NCBI GenBank assembly: GCA_039704465.1
Contig: JASFAU010000006.1
Span: forward strand, 1,240,001 to 1,304,000
Origin: Plasmodiophora brassicae
Lineage: Eukaryota; Endomyxa; Phytomyxea; Plasmodiophorida; Plasmodiophoridae
DNA: 64,000 bases
Direction of reading: 5' to 3'
Shown: piece by piece, positions 1 through 9,355 of the stretch
Numbering within the stretch: the stretch's first letter is position 1
Layout: every line of letters starts with the position of its first letter
Program-made: the position numbers and the translations under genes
Notes under the pieces: generated by a model
Seen by the model: only the letters and a program-made list of their open reading frames with translations
What the model was told of the DNA's origin: nothing
Databases searched by the model: none

Positions 1-40
1 TTGACTCATCGTGTTCGGTCGTCACATTTTGACCGACTAA
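1..40 (+). repeat. End of 5' LTR plus primer-binding site of Ty3 element J
   Basis: Bases 1-26 resemble the last 26 bases of the J 3' LTR (3806-3831), differing at about four positions, and end in CA. The next bases, TTTTGACCGACTAA (27-40), sit where the primer-binding site belongs. This site does not begin with TGG as a tRNA 3'-end site would. It is complementary to the AGTCGGTCAA stretch inside the J LTR, which suggests self-priming. The rest of the 5' LTR lies outside the window. Confidence 0.6.
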
Positions 41-164
41 CCTTCTGTCGTCGTCTTGTCTCGACTCGTATCGTATTGTGCCGTATCGTATCGTATTGTG
101 CCGTATCGCATCGTGCCGTACCGTTTCTATCGTTGGTATTGTATTGCATTCATGGCAGGAGGCG

Positions 165-1124
165 ATGGGTCGATTCCGTCATTGGCGGACGACGTCCCAT
201 CGTCCGCGAATCCGGATGTTGCGGGTGCGTCGGATTTTGCTATCGGTTCCCGGTCGCAGCTGCACTTCGCGCGGGGTGTTCTGCCACTGGCGAATCATCT
301 CCCTGCACGACCGCTCACCCCGCCTTCGCTCAATAGTAATTATTAAGTACCGCTGCCGATTGGCCCGACGAGTCTCTGTCCTCTTCGGACCGTCACTCCC
401 CGCCTGCCTTATCGTCCCTACACGTTTCTGCCGCCTCGACTCTCTGCAGGACCCCGGCGGCGCGCCTCGGCATGACCCTGTCTCCTCGACGTCGCAGCAT
501 ATTGGCGCTTCGTCCGTTGGGGCTCGGGTGCCGGCGCCACGGGTGTCTCCGGGGCCACCCTTAACGTCTATTGTTGTCCAGTCACAAGACATTCCGCGTT
601 TTTCGGGAAGCGATGGTCTGTCGACGACGCGTTGGTTGACCGCGTTCTATCGGATCACCCAGGCGTCGTTAACGTCTACAAGTCCTCTATCCGGCGATGT
701 GCAATGTGTCATAACGACAGCCTTGCAAGGTCAGGCCCTTGAGACTTACCTCGACTTGCCTGCGGACGCGTCTATGGCGGACGTAGCGTCCGTCCTGCTT
801 CATGACTTCCCGGGCCCTTCGTTCAAGCAGGTTGAAGCGAAGTTTGACAACCTGAAGCAGACTGCAGGTGTCGCCCACCACGCACTGGCATTCCAACGCT
901 TGTACAAGGACCTTCAACGACTTGACCCGTTGTACAGACTCAATCCGGCCCGCTTGGCGGAAAAGTCCCGCCTCTCGTTGAACCCTGTGCTCTCCGAAGC
1001 GCTGTTCTTCTACAACTTCAGAGACTACGACAAAATTCTCGAGATGGCGGCTCATCTTGAGTCGAAATACCCAATCGCCGCCATCAACGCTGGCGGTGAT
1101 GCAAGGGCACAACCCCTGTGTTAG
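165..1124 (+). pseudogene. Gag-like protein of Ty3 element J, truncated
   Basis: The frame is open from about 78; the first in-frame ATG is at 165. The product up to 1124 resembles Ty3/gypsy Gag from roughly residue 160 on: a capsid-like helical region (PRFSGSDGLSTTRWLTAF, then LEKSRLSL-type and FNYFRDYDK-type helices), comparable in layout to the Gag of element D (26323-27255). No CCHC zinc knuckle follows, because the frame breaks at 1119-1140, where a 22-bp direct repeat marks a rearrangement. The residues before about 560 have no recognisable domain. Role, by family: structural protein of the retrotransposon particle. It is a remnant, since protease and RT are missing between it and the downstream RNase H. 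Confidence 0.55.
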
Positions 1125-1874
1125 GCACAACACGATGTTGGGGCTAACAGGACATTTGCCGACTGACGTCGGCCACCGTCACGGACATTTATTTGGTCTG
1201 GCAGCGGCGCCCAATTACGACGCCGCTTGCCAACAGCTATAAACGGATGCCAGTCCTGACAGAATAATCCCCTTCTACACTCGCCTTGCGAACGAATGAA
1301 CGCGTTAAGCGGCAACCGCACTGCTTAATCAACACCGACGACGTGACCCTTGACATGGCTTCCGACACGATCTCGATAACACGACAATACACGATACAAT
1401 ACACAATAACACGAGAGGTGAGGAAGAGACAGGACGCGGGTAATGGTCGACACGACGCGGATCAGTGGGCGGTTGTGTAGCTCGAGCGCCGTGAAGAAGA
1501 CTGGGCTTGGGAAGAGGGAACAGGGCCCTGAACAGCTGATACGTTGACGAAAGGAAGGCACGACATTGTGGCAATCCGAGCACCGGACTAGGGCAGGCCA
1601 TGAACAGCAGCATCTCCATGATTTCACAACCGAAGGTTTCGACGAACACGATACGACATACACGATAACCAATAACACGAGCACGGCGAAGAATCTGGCG
1701 TGAGGTTTGAACACGATGCGAACTTGGTCAGCCGGAGTGGCGGGGACGAGACGGCGTCGGCCTGGGGGAGGAGCAGCACTTGGTGCGGACGATGGGGGAC
1801 GAGGCGGCGCGACGCGTGGCGGTGCAACCGGGTTGGCGTAAGTCGGCTAATATGTTAGGCACAACACGATGTTG
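1119..1874. repeat. Rearranged segment bounded by 22-bp direct repeats
   Basis: The 22-bp sequence starting TGTTAGGCACAACACGATG occurs at 1119-1140 and again at 1853-1874. Between the copies lie 712 bases without a supported gene, including stretches rich in CACGATA/ACAATACAC words (about 1370-1410 and 1645-1690). The left copy ends the Gag frame and the right copy opens directly into RNase H, so all of protease and RT is missing here. An insertion plus deletion in element J, or recombination between two copies, would explain it. Confidence 0.5.
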
Positions 1875-3672
1875 GAAGCGTTCACTAAGTGGCGGCAGTT
1901 CCTCGACTCAGATCAGCACCAAACGGTCGTGCATAGCGACCATCGTAACCTCGTCCACTTCATGTCTACCCACAAGTTAAACAGACGTCAGGTTCGCTGG
2001 TCTCAACTGCTTAGCGAATTCGATTTCGTGATTCATCATCGTCCGGGGCGACTTCATGGGAAGCCGGACGCCCTCACTCGTCGTCCGGAATACCAACCTT
2101 CGCCTGGCGACGAAGAAATTCTAGCAATGTCTCAACAGCTGCTTCCACCGCATCGCTTCTTCCGCCCGGACCCAGCTATTCTCTTTCTCCAGACCGGTAC
2201 ATCAGGCATCTCCCTTGTCGAACGTATTCGTCGCAAACAAGCCGATGACCCCTTCGTCCAGAAAACGTTATTATCGCTGGACGGGCCTCGTGGACGACGT
2301 TTCCGCGTTGCCGATGGTCTCTTATACAACGGAACCGCTCTCGTCGTCGCTGGTGAGGCCTGCAAGCTGGAAGTTCTGCACAGCCTTCACGACAACGTTA
2401 CCGCCGGTCATTTTGGGGTTCGCAAGACATTGCAGCTCGTCAAGCGCGAGTTCTGGTGGCCCAAGATGTCCTCGTTCATCAAGGGTTACGTGGCGACCTG
2501 TGACACGTGTCGCCGCGTCAAACCTCCTCGCCATCGACCATCCGGCCTGCTACTTCCGCTACCAATTCCAACCGCTCTCTGGTCCTCCATCTCAATGGAC
2601 TTTATCGTCAAGCTCCCCTCCCCCGTGGCTATGACTCTGTACTGGTCGTGGTCGACCGTTATTCGAAGATGGCCCACTTTGTGGCGTGTCGAGAATCCAT
2701 TTCCGCGGATCAGCTTGCCGATCTGTTTCTTCAGAACGTGTTCCGTCTGCATGGCCTGCCCGACGACATTGTCTCGGATCGCGGACCCCAGTTCGTATCG
2801 TTGTTCTGGAAGCACCTCCTATGCCGTCTCGGCGTTGAACGCCATCTGTCATCATCACGCCATCCCGAATCTGATGGCCAGACCGAGCGCGTCAACCAGA
2901 TATTAGAGCAATACCTTCGCTGTTATGTGTGCTACCTGCAAGACGACTGGGAGCCATTATTGCCGCTGGCCGAATTCTCTTACAATAACGTCGACCATTC
3001 GTCCACTGGAATGTCTCCCTTCTTCGCGAACTACGGCTACCACCCTCAGCTACGCGACCCTCGTCCTTGCAAACACGGTAGCTCCAATCCCTCTGCCGAT
3101 GAACGCGTGGAGAACTTGACGGCCATTCGCCGTTACCTACACCGCCAACTGCATCGTGCTGTCAGCACCATGAAACGAGCTGCGGATCGGAAACGCCGAC
3201 CTCATCCCGACTTCAAGATCGGGGAGTTGGTCATGCTCCGTCGAGGGGCAATTGCGACTGGCCTGCCATGCGGTAAGCTGGATGTCTCGGGCCTTTCGAA
3301 GTTAGTCGCATCGTTAATCCGGTCGCCTACGAACTCCTGCTCCCGGCATCCTTCCGCATCCACAACGTCTTCCACGCATCCCAACTGGAACCGTACGTCC
3401 CGAACGTGATACCCCATCGTGTGCAGCCTCCGCCACCCCCGATTCTGCTCGACGACGACGACCAACCGCTGTTCATCGTGAAGGAGGTCCTGGACTCTCG
3501 ATATCGTGCTGGTAAGCTGCAGTATTATATCGACTGGGAAGGCTACCCTGCATCCGAGCGCACCTGGGAACCCGCCTCCAACTTGCAGGGCACCGGCGGA
3601 TTCGATCGCCTGCTCGCGGCATTCCACGCTCGGTACCCAGACAAGCCCGGACCCCGTCTTCGACGCCCGTAA
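1869..3672 (+). pseudogene. Ty3/gypsy RNase H - integrase - chromodomain remnant (element J)
   Basis: The region reads as the 3' half of a chromovirus Pol, in three frames. 1869 to about 2600 gives the RNase H end (VHSDHRNL) and the integrase zinc-binding region (CDTCRRVK). About 2620 to 3290 gives the integrase core with the catalytic aspartates (VVVDRYSKMAHF, VSDRGPQF) and the DGQTERVNQ glutamate. About 3300 to 3672 gives the C-terminal LEPYV segment and a chromodomain (DSRYRAGKLQYYIDWEGY, then ERTWEP). Frameshifts near 2600 and 3290 break it. Family role: integrase joins the cDNA to the genome, and the chromodomain targets chromatin. It ends 13 bases before the J LTR, after a purine-rich tract (AAAAGGGGAC). 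Confidence 0.85.
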
Positions 3673-3685
3673 AAGGGGACTATTA

Positions 3686-3831
3686 TGTCACGGTCGAGTC
3701 GCTGTCTTGGCGACTCAGCCGGCACCTAATTGGACTCCTCCGCAGCGCACTACTACAATAAACGTCCACGGCGTTGGACCGACCTCAGTCGGTCAATCCG
3801 TGTGGTTGACACATCTTGCTCTGTCGTCACA
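3686..3831 (+). repeat. 3' LTR of Ty3 element J (146 bp)
   Basis: It starts TGTCACGG and ends CGTCACA (TG...CA). It is preceded by the polypurine tract AAAAGGGGAC at 3671-3680. It contains an AATAAA signal near 3758 followed by CAGTCGGTCAA, the sequence complementary to the element's own primer site. A close relative of this LTR lies at 46324-46466. Confidence 0.8.
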
Positions 3832-4762
3832 CCCTGGCTTGCCACTATTGTCGCGAAGTTGGGCATTTTATTGCGTCCTGCCCGAAGAGGCCACCGTGCC
3901 CGCAATGTCGTAATGTTGGCCACCGCTCATCGCTGTGTCCCGAGCGGTCCGGCAACCCTCTCCACGTCACTGATCTGTTCCTTATGACGTCTCCATCAAT
4001 ACCGCATCTGTTGGTATCGGTATGCTTCGTTATCGGCTCACGCCGTGTCAACACTTTCGCCCTGTTAGGCCGGTGGGAACCCCACCGACTCTGCCGACAC
4101 GGTTGCCTGCTCTGCTGACCCGGTCACCCTTTCTGATAACACGGTCGCCTGCTCTCCTGACGGCCGTCTGCTCTCCTGACACGGCTGCGTTATTATGCTG
4201 CGCCGACGGGTTGCCCGTCGAACCCGGCCCGCTTCCGAACGCACCGCCCTCGGACATTGATCACTTCGTCGCCTCGTCGTCTCCCGTTACGGCCCAGCCG
4301 TTACCACCGGTGGCTGCTTGTCTGGTCGACGGTCCGGAACTCGTGCCGCCTGTGTCTGCCGCTGGTCGACCATTGAATTCCGCCGCACCGCCTGAGCCGG
4401 CGACCTCAGCTGCCGCCAATGTTCCGCCACCGCTTCCGCCTCTTTCGTGCTTTGCACCCATATCGGCGGCCACCTCTTGTTCAGAACCTCCCTCGGTTTC
4501 GCCGGCACGCCGCCGCGCGGGTCGACGCGCCCCTTTCGCCTGCTCAGGGCGCAGCAGTCCACGCGGGTCACTCGCCTCCCAGCTGTGTGCGCTCGTTGGG
4601 CTGGTCGCCCTCCAGGTATTGATCGCCAACAGCTCCGCCCCGAGACGTGCGCCTTCAACGCTTCCGGATCCCTGCGTCATTGACAACGCCTTGCTGACTG
4701 CCGTGCCGCAGGCCTCCACGTCGTCGTCGGTTGACACGGAGCCGTTGACACGGAGCCGTTGA
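3832..4762 (+). pseudogene. Gag zinc-knuckle and protease-linker remnant of Ty3 element C
   Basis: Directly after the J LTR the frame encodes two consecutive CCHC knuckles, CHYCREVGHFIASC and CPQCRNVGHRSSLC (about 3849-3945), the nucleic-acid-binding end of Gag. About 3970-4080 resembles a degraded retropepsin start. A Pro/Ala/Ser-rich linker follows at 4080-4760, with imperfect repeats of a CTGCTCTCCTGAC word at 4110-4190. Three frames are used, so the coding sequence is broken. The abrupt start after the J LTR suggests that J inserted into the Gag of C; the left part of C would lie before base 1. Confidence 0.6.
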
Positions 4763-5982
4763 CTACGGAGCCGCCAGGCGAACCTGTGGAGCCGCTCTCC
4801 ATCGCGTTTGTTTCCGCCGAACCGTTCTTAGACGACGTGCAAGACGGCGCAGACTGCTATGCTATCCACTACACATGGTCACCGTCTGATTCCGCTGCCC
4901 ACGCCGCGGAACTACCGCCGCAATATCAGAAGTTTACTGACGTCTTCGATAAGGCGGACTCAACGCCTCTTCCTGATCACCGACCGTTCGACTGTCCGAT
5001 TGACCTGAAACCCGGTGGCGACCCGCCGTATTGCCGTCTGTACGGGCTGTCACCCCGGGAACAAGAAGCCTTGAAGGAGTATCTCAAGATCAATCTGGAA
5101 GCTAATCTCATTCGTCCATCCCGTTCATCGGCGGGCGCCCCAATTCTGTTCGTCAAGAAGAAGGACGGTAGTCTTCGCCTGTGCGTAGACTGCCGCGGTC
5201 TAAACTCTGTTACTATCAAGAACCGATATCCGGTTCCACTTATCGACCAGCTCTTGATCCAGCTGGGCTCCGGAACAATCTTCACGAAAATCGACCTCCG
5301 CAGCGCCTATAACCAAGTTCGGATCCGACAAGGCGATGAGTGGAAGACGGCCTTCCGCACGCCGTACGGCTTGTTCGAGTACTTAGTCATGCCGTTTGGC
5401 TTAGCCAACGCGCCGGCCTCCTTCCAGTACTTCATGAACGAGACGTTCAAGGATTTCCTTGATGTATTTGTGGTAATCTACTTGGACGACATCCTGATCT
5501 ACTCGTCGACTCCCGAGGACCATGAACGCCATGTCCGTCTCGTTCTGGAGCGACTCCGCACTGCTCAACTCCACGCTAAACTGGAGAAGTGCGTCTTCAA
5601 TACGGTCGAAGTGGAATTCTTAGGTTTCTTGGTGTCCTCCTCCGGGATACGGGTTGACCCCTCCAGGATCGATTGCATTCTCTCGTGGCAACAGCCGACC
5701 GACGTCCACGGGGTGCAGGTGTTTCTCGGGTTCGTTAACTTCTATCGCAAGTTCGTCCCCCACTTCGCAGAACTGGCCTTACCGCTGACAAATCTCACGC
5801 GTGATAAGTTCTGGAAGCAACTTCTCATACGTCTCGGCGTGCAACGCAACCTGTCTTCTTCGCGGCACCCAGAATCCGATGGCCAAACCGAGCGGGTGAA
5901 CCAAGTCGTGGAACATTATCTCCGTGCGTACGTCAACTACTTACAAGACGACTGGCAGCCGCTCCTTGCCGTAGCTGAATTC
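4759..5982 (+). pseudogene. Reverse transcriptase of Ty3 element C, fused by deletion to integrase
   Basis: The open frame encodes a Ty3/gypsy RT: a protease-RT linker (PPQYQKFTDVFDKADSTPLP), palm and fingers (FVKKKDGSLRLCVDCRGLN), and the catalytic YLDDILIYSS, with IDLRSAYNQ before it. At about 5803 the LTNLTRD motif runs directly into KFWKQLLIRLGVQ, which belongs to the integrase core. RNase H and the front of integrase are therefore deleted in frame. Integrase continues (HPESDGQTERVNQ) to AVAEF, where copia element B interrupts it. The continuation FSYNNADHTATGM is found at 15624 on. The RT would copy retrotransposon RNA; this copy cannot be autonomous. Confidence 0.88.
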
Positions 5983-6803
5983 TGAGAAGGACAATAATGA
6001 AGTGGATGTATTACGTACGGCGTGTGCGGCGGACATTACAGTGGCGACGTAGTCGCCGACGGTGTAACGGTATAGATCTGTTAGTTATTTTGGCGTTATA
6101 TAACGGGCGTTATATAACGCGCGTTATATTCCATTTATAACGAATAACAGAGTACCGGTCATGTTTCACACCCATCCTGATTCTACGACCACTTCCTCGG
6201 GATCAGAGTCGCTGTAGATCACGTGGTCGTCAATTTCGTTTGGATTCACTACGCGGTCGACCTCGCGATCACAGGCATCTAAAATTCGAAGTCGTCGACA
6301 GGATCAATCACGTCGTCATCTTCGCATCCATCGGCTGCAGATCCCACCAGAGATTCTGTCCAGGAGTGGAAACTGATGAGGTGCTTGAGGAGTCCGTCTA
6401 TCGGGCGTGCGTCCGGAACCTTTCGCTTCAGTTGGGACGAATTGAAACACACTGCAGTCTGGCGTTCAATATTCGCGTCTCCAAGTCTCGCACGCTGTTT
6501 AGAGTGCACTTCGAGAGTCAATGCGAGTCCGCCGGATTTCCACGGCCTCTCGGCGCAGTCCGGGCTGTCCGGGGTGGTCTCCAAGCGTCTCCAAAAAGGG
6601 CGTTATATAACCGTTATATAACCGTTATATAACGTTACATAACGTTATATAACGCCCACCCCCCCCCCCCCCCGCCAAGCGTTATATAACAGATCTATAT
6701 GTAACGGTTGCCAACGCCGGCGGGCACGGAGTCGCGGAGTGCGTGACGGCGTTCACGTGCTGCAGGCATGTGCTGCTGGTCGTAGTGGATACGTTGTTCG
6801 ACA
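5983..6803 (-). repeat. 3' LTR of copia element B, split by a MITE
   Basis: On the plus strand it runs from TGAGAAGGACAATAATG to GTTGTTCGACA. It is 184 bp long when the insert 6071-6699 and one 8-bp TSD are taken out, matching the other three LTR copies at 9172-9355, 14235-14418 and 15440-15623. The polypurine tract of the element follows on the high-coordinate side (CGCCCCCTCC on the plus strand). Confidence 0.92.
6071..6699. mobile_element. 629-bp MITE-like DNA transposon with 8-bp TSD
   Basis: The ends are perfect 13-bp inverted repeats (TATAGATCTGTTA at 6071-6083; its complement at 6687-6699). The flanks are an 8-bp duplication, TGTAACGG (6063-6070 and 6700-6707), absent from uninterrupted LTR copies. 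The word GTTATATAAC, itself a palindrome, occurs twice near the left end and five times near the right end, as a subterminal array. A 15-C run lies at 6659-6673. No ORF is convincing, so it is non-autonomous. The 8-bp TSD fits hAT or P-like superfamilies, but the TIR is not a textbook match. Confidence 0.85.
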
Positions 6804-8610
6804 CGCCCCCTCCAGCAGCACACGGCCTGGGACTTGTGTCGATGATGCCGGCCAGGAGCAGGTTCGCATGATACGAGGTGCTGAGAGCGGGCTTCGTGAG
6901 GTAGTCTGCAGCCATCTCGGCGGACGGGCACTTGTGGACCACAATCAAACTGGCCTCGACGGCCTCCCGGGTGTAGTGAAACTGCACCTCGATGTCCTTC
7001 GTTCGATCATCCATCCGACGATAGCCAGACCAGGCCTTCGCGCCTTGATTGTCCTCGTATACGATCGTCGGACTGGAGCGTGCGAAGCCGATTTCGGTCA
7101 GGAATGACCGGATCCAGGCCAGCTGGCGGGTAACAGCACACAGCGACTTGATCTCTGCATGTGTGGACGATAAGCTAACTTTGACTGCGCCCAGGTCTTG
7201 GCGACGTGACTGCCAGTGCACGGGGCCGCCAGCCAGCAGGATGATGTGGCCGGAGCGCGACCGTCGCGTGTCAGGGTCGGATGCCCAATCAGCGTCGGCG
7301 TATGCGATCAGACGATCTTCGGGCTGGCGTTCGTATCGGATGCCGTGCGTCATGGTGCCGGCGAGGTACTTAAGAACGCGTTGCCCCGCACGCCAATGCT
7401 GGATGCCGGGATTCGAGGAGAATTGGGCCAGTACATTCGTTATGTACGCGATGTCGGGACGGCATCGACAAGGCAGCCAATAAGTTTGAGGTACGGCTTG
7501 GTCGCCATTTCGTCGCGGTCCAGGTCGCTTTGTGGACTCATTGTCGTTGATAGGTGAACGCCAGGCTGGTGCGGCGTGTCGACCGGATGACAATGCGACA
7601 TGTTGCAGTCGCTCAACACCTTCTCGATGTACTCGGCTTGGTCAAGGGTGATGGCGCCGGTGCCAGGTTCGCGTCGGATGCGCATGCCAAGCAGGGTCGA
7701 CGGTTCACCTTGATCCGTGATCTCGGCCATCGTGGAGAGCTTCTCGAGAACGGATTCCGCGAACGGGACGTCATTGTACGCCAGCAGACCGTCGTCGGTG
7801 TGCACCGACATGATCATGAACTTTCCATCGCGATCGAACCGGAAGACGCAGGGGTCCGCGATGATCGACTCGAATCCGAGTGATAACAGCATCTCCCGAA
7901 GCGTCTTGTACCAACGTTCGGCGCCTTGTTTCGTTCCATAAAGGGCCTTTTGCAGTTGACGAACTCGGTACGGGACGTGATGATCGGTGAAGCCATCCGG
8001 CTGACGAATGTAAACATCATGGAGCATGTCGGCGTTCAGGTATGCGGCCACCCAGTCGACCTGGCGAAGATGCAGGCCGTGCTGCGCCGCGAGCGCTAGG
8101 ATAACGAGGAACTCATGAGTGGCACGGGCGGTCGGCGCGAACGTATCGTCGAAGTCGATGCCGGGGCGTTGTCGGAAGCCCTGAGCACAGAGTCGGGCGG
8201 TGAACTTGCGGATGCCACCGTTGCCACTGAGCGAGGACTTCACTCGGAACACCCACTTGGCGCCAACAGCGATCTTACTTTTCGGCAGGTCGATTAGCGG
8301 GCCGAACGTGTCCTTGGCGTCCAGTGTTGCCATCTGGGTGACGGCGGCGTCCCACCAGTGGCCAGCGAAAGGTGATGAGAGGGCATCGGCCATTGAGTTG
8401 GGTACGGGAATGTCGGTCGCGTTCAGCTTCGACAGGTCGGGTCGTGGTAGACTGGCTGGGTCGATCGGGGCGGATACCTTGGCTCGACATGCCTTGGCAG
8501 CGGCGCCGCGAGATGTCGGACGGTTGGACATGATGACCTGATCGATCAGACGGCGCTCCTCAACCTGCTGCCAATGCCGGATCAGTCGGCGGGAGCGACG
8601 AGGAGGGCGC
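6804..8610 (-). pseudogene. Copia Pol (RT - RNase H) of element B
   Basis: Reading leftward from 8531 this is the Ty1/copia RT: the FDDTFAPTAR region, VDWVAAYLNADMLHDVYI, YGTKQGAERWYK and the catalytic SVHTDDGLLAY. RNase H follows (YADADWASDP, LSSTHAEIKSL, EDNQGAKAW) and ends near 6850. Compared with copy A there are small indels (an extra base pair block at about 8113, a missing segment at about 7470) that shift frames. At 8610 the sequence jumps from the Pol linker straight to Gag-protease sequence. The whole integrase region, equivalent to about 11177-12658 of copy A, is missing. Confidence 0.88.
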
Positions 8611-9171
8611 TACGATGCGATCAAGGAGCAGACTCGGGCGGAATGAAGTGTGCCGGGCGCGGAGGTTGGAGCGGATAATGGAATCCGGTACAGGTTATCG
8701 TGTCCTCGTTGACTGACTGCCACTGGCTGACCGACGGGCGCCGTCCAGTTGGCCCCCGAGTAGATCTTCGCGGTATCGCCGTCGAACACGATCTTGTGAC
8801 CTGATCTGGTGAGCTGGCCAACTGATACTAGCGCTTGGCCAAGTCGGGGAACGTGCAGCGAATCGATACTCGTCGCCTGGACATCCATGTCGAATGACGT
8901 CACGCCTCGACCGGAAGTGGTCGTACGCGACAGATCGGCTAGCTCAACTCCGGTCCGGTGCCTTGGCGATAGCAGCTGAGATGTCGGCGCATGGGCGTCA
9001 TCGTCGTGGAACAGGCTGAGTCCAGTAGGCCTACTGAGTTCGCGTACACGTCGATGGCGTGGCGTGCCGACAAAGCACGCATCGGCTCGGGCGCCGGATC
9101 GACCGGATGAGCGCCAGACGTTGGATACTCGTTGGACGTTGGTGAGGATGTATTGGTTTTCGCGTTGCTGT
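8611..9171 (-). pseudogene. Gag-protease segment of copia element B
   Basis: This stretch matches the protease-region end of copy A Gag (12660-13214), including VPRLGQALVSVGQLTRSGHK and the SACS active-site neighbourhood, with single-base differences that break the frame. It ends at the A insertion, where its last five bases, GCTGT (9167-9171), are the target duplication. The sequence resumes at 14424 on the far side of A. Confidence 0.85.
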
Positions 9172-9355
9172 TGAGAAGGACAATAATGAAGTGGATGTAT
9201 TACGTACGGCGTGTGCGGCGGACGTTACAGTGGCGACGTAGTCGCCGACGGTGTAACGGTTGCCAACGCCGGCGGGCACGGAGTCGCGGAGTGCGTGACG
9301 GCGTTCACGTGCTGCAGGCATGTGCTGCTGGTCGTAGTGGATACGTTGTTCGACA
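9172..9355 (-). repeat. 3' LTR of copia element A (184 bp)
   Basis: Minus-strand termini are TGTCGAAC...CTTCTCA. It is preceded in element orientation by CTGGAGGGGGCG, a clear polypurine tract. It looks identical to 14235-14418. Confidence 0.93.

Noticed and set aside
1..592. Minus-strand and overlapping plus-strand open frames at the window start
   Set aside because: They are shadows caused by low stop density in GC-rich sequence; no motif, and they overlap the LTR end and leader of element J.
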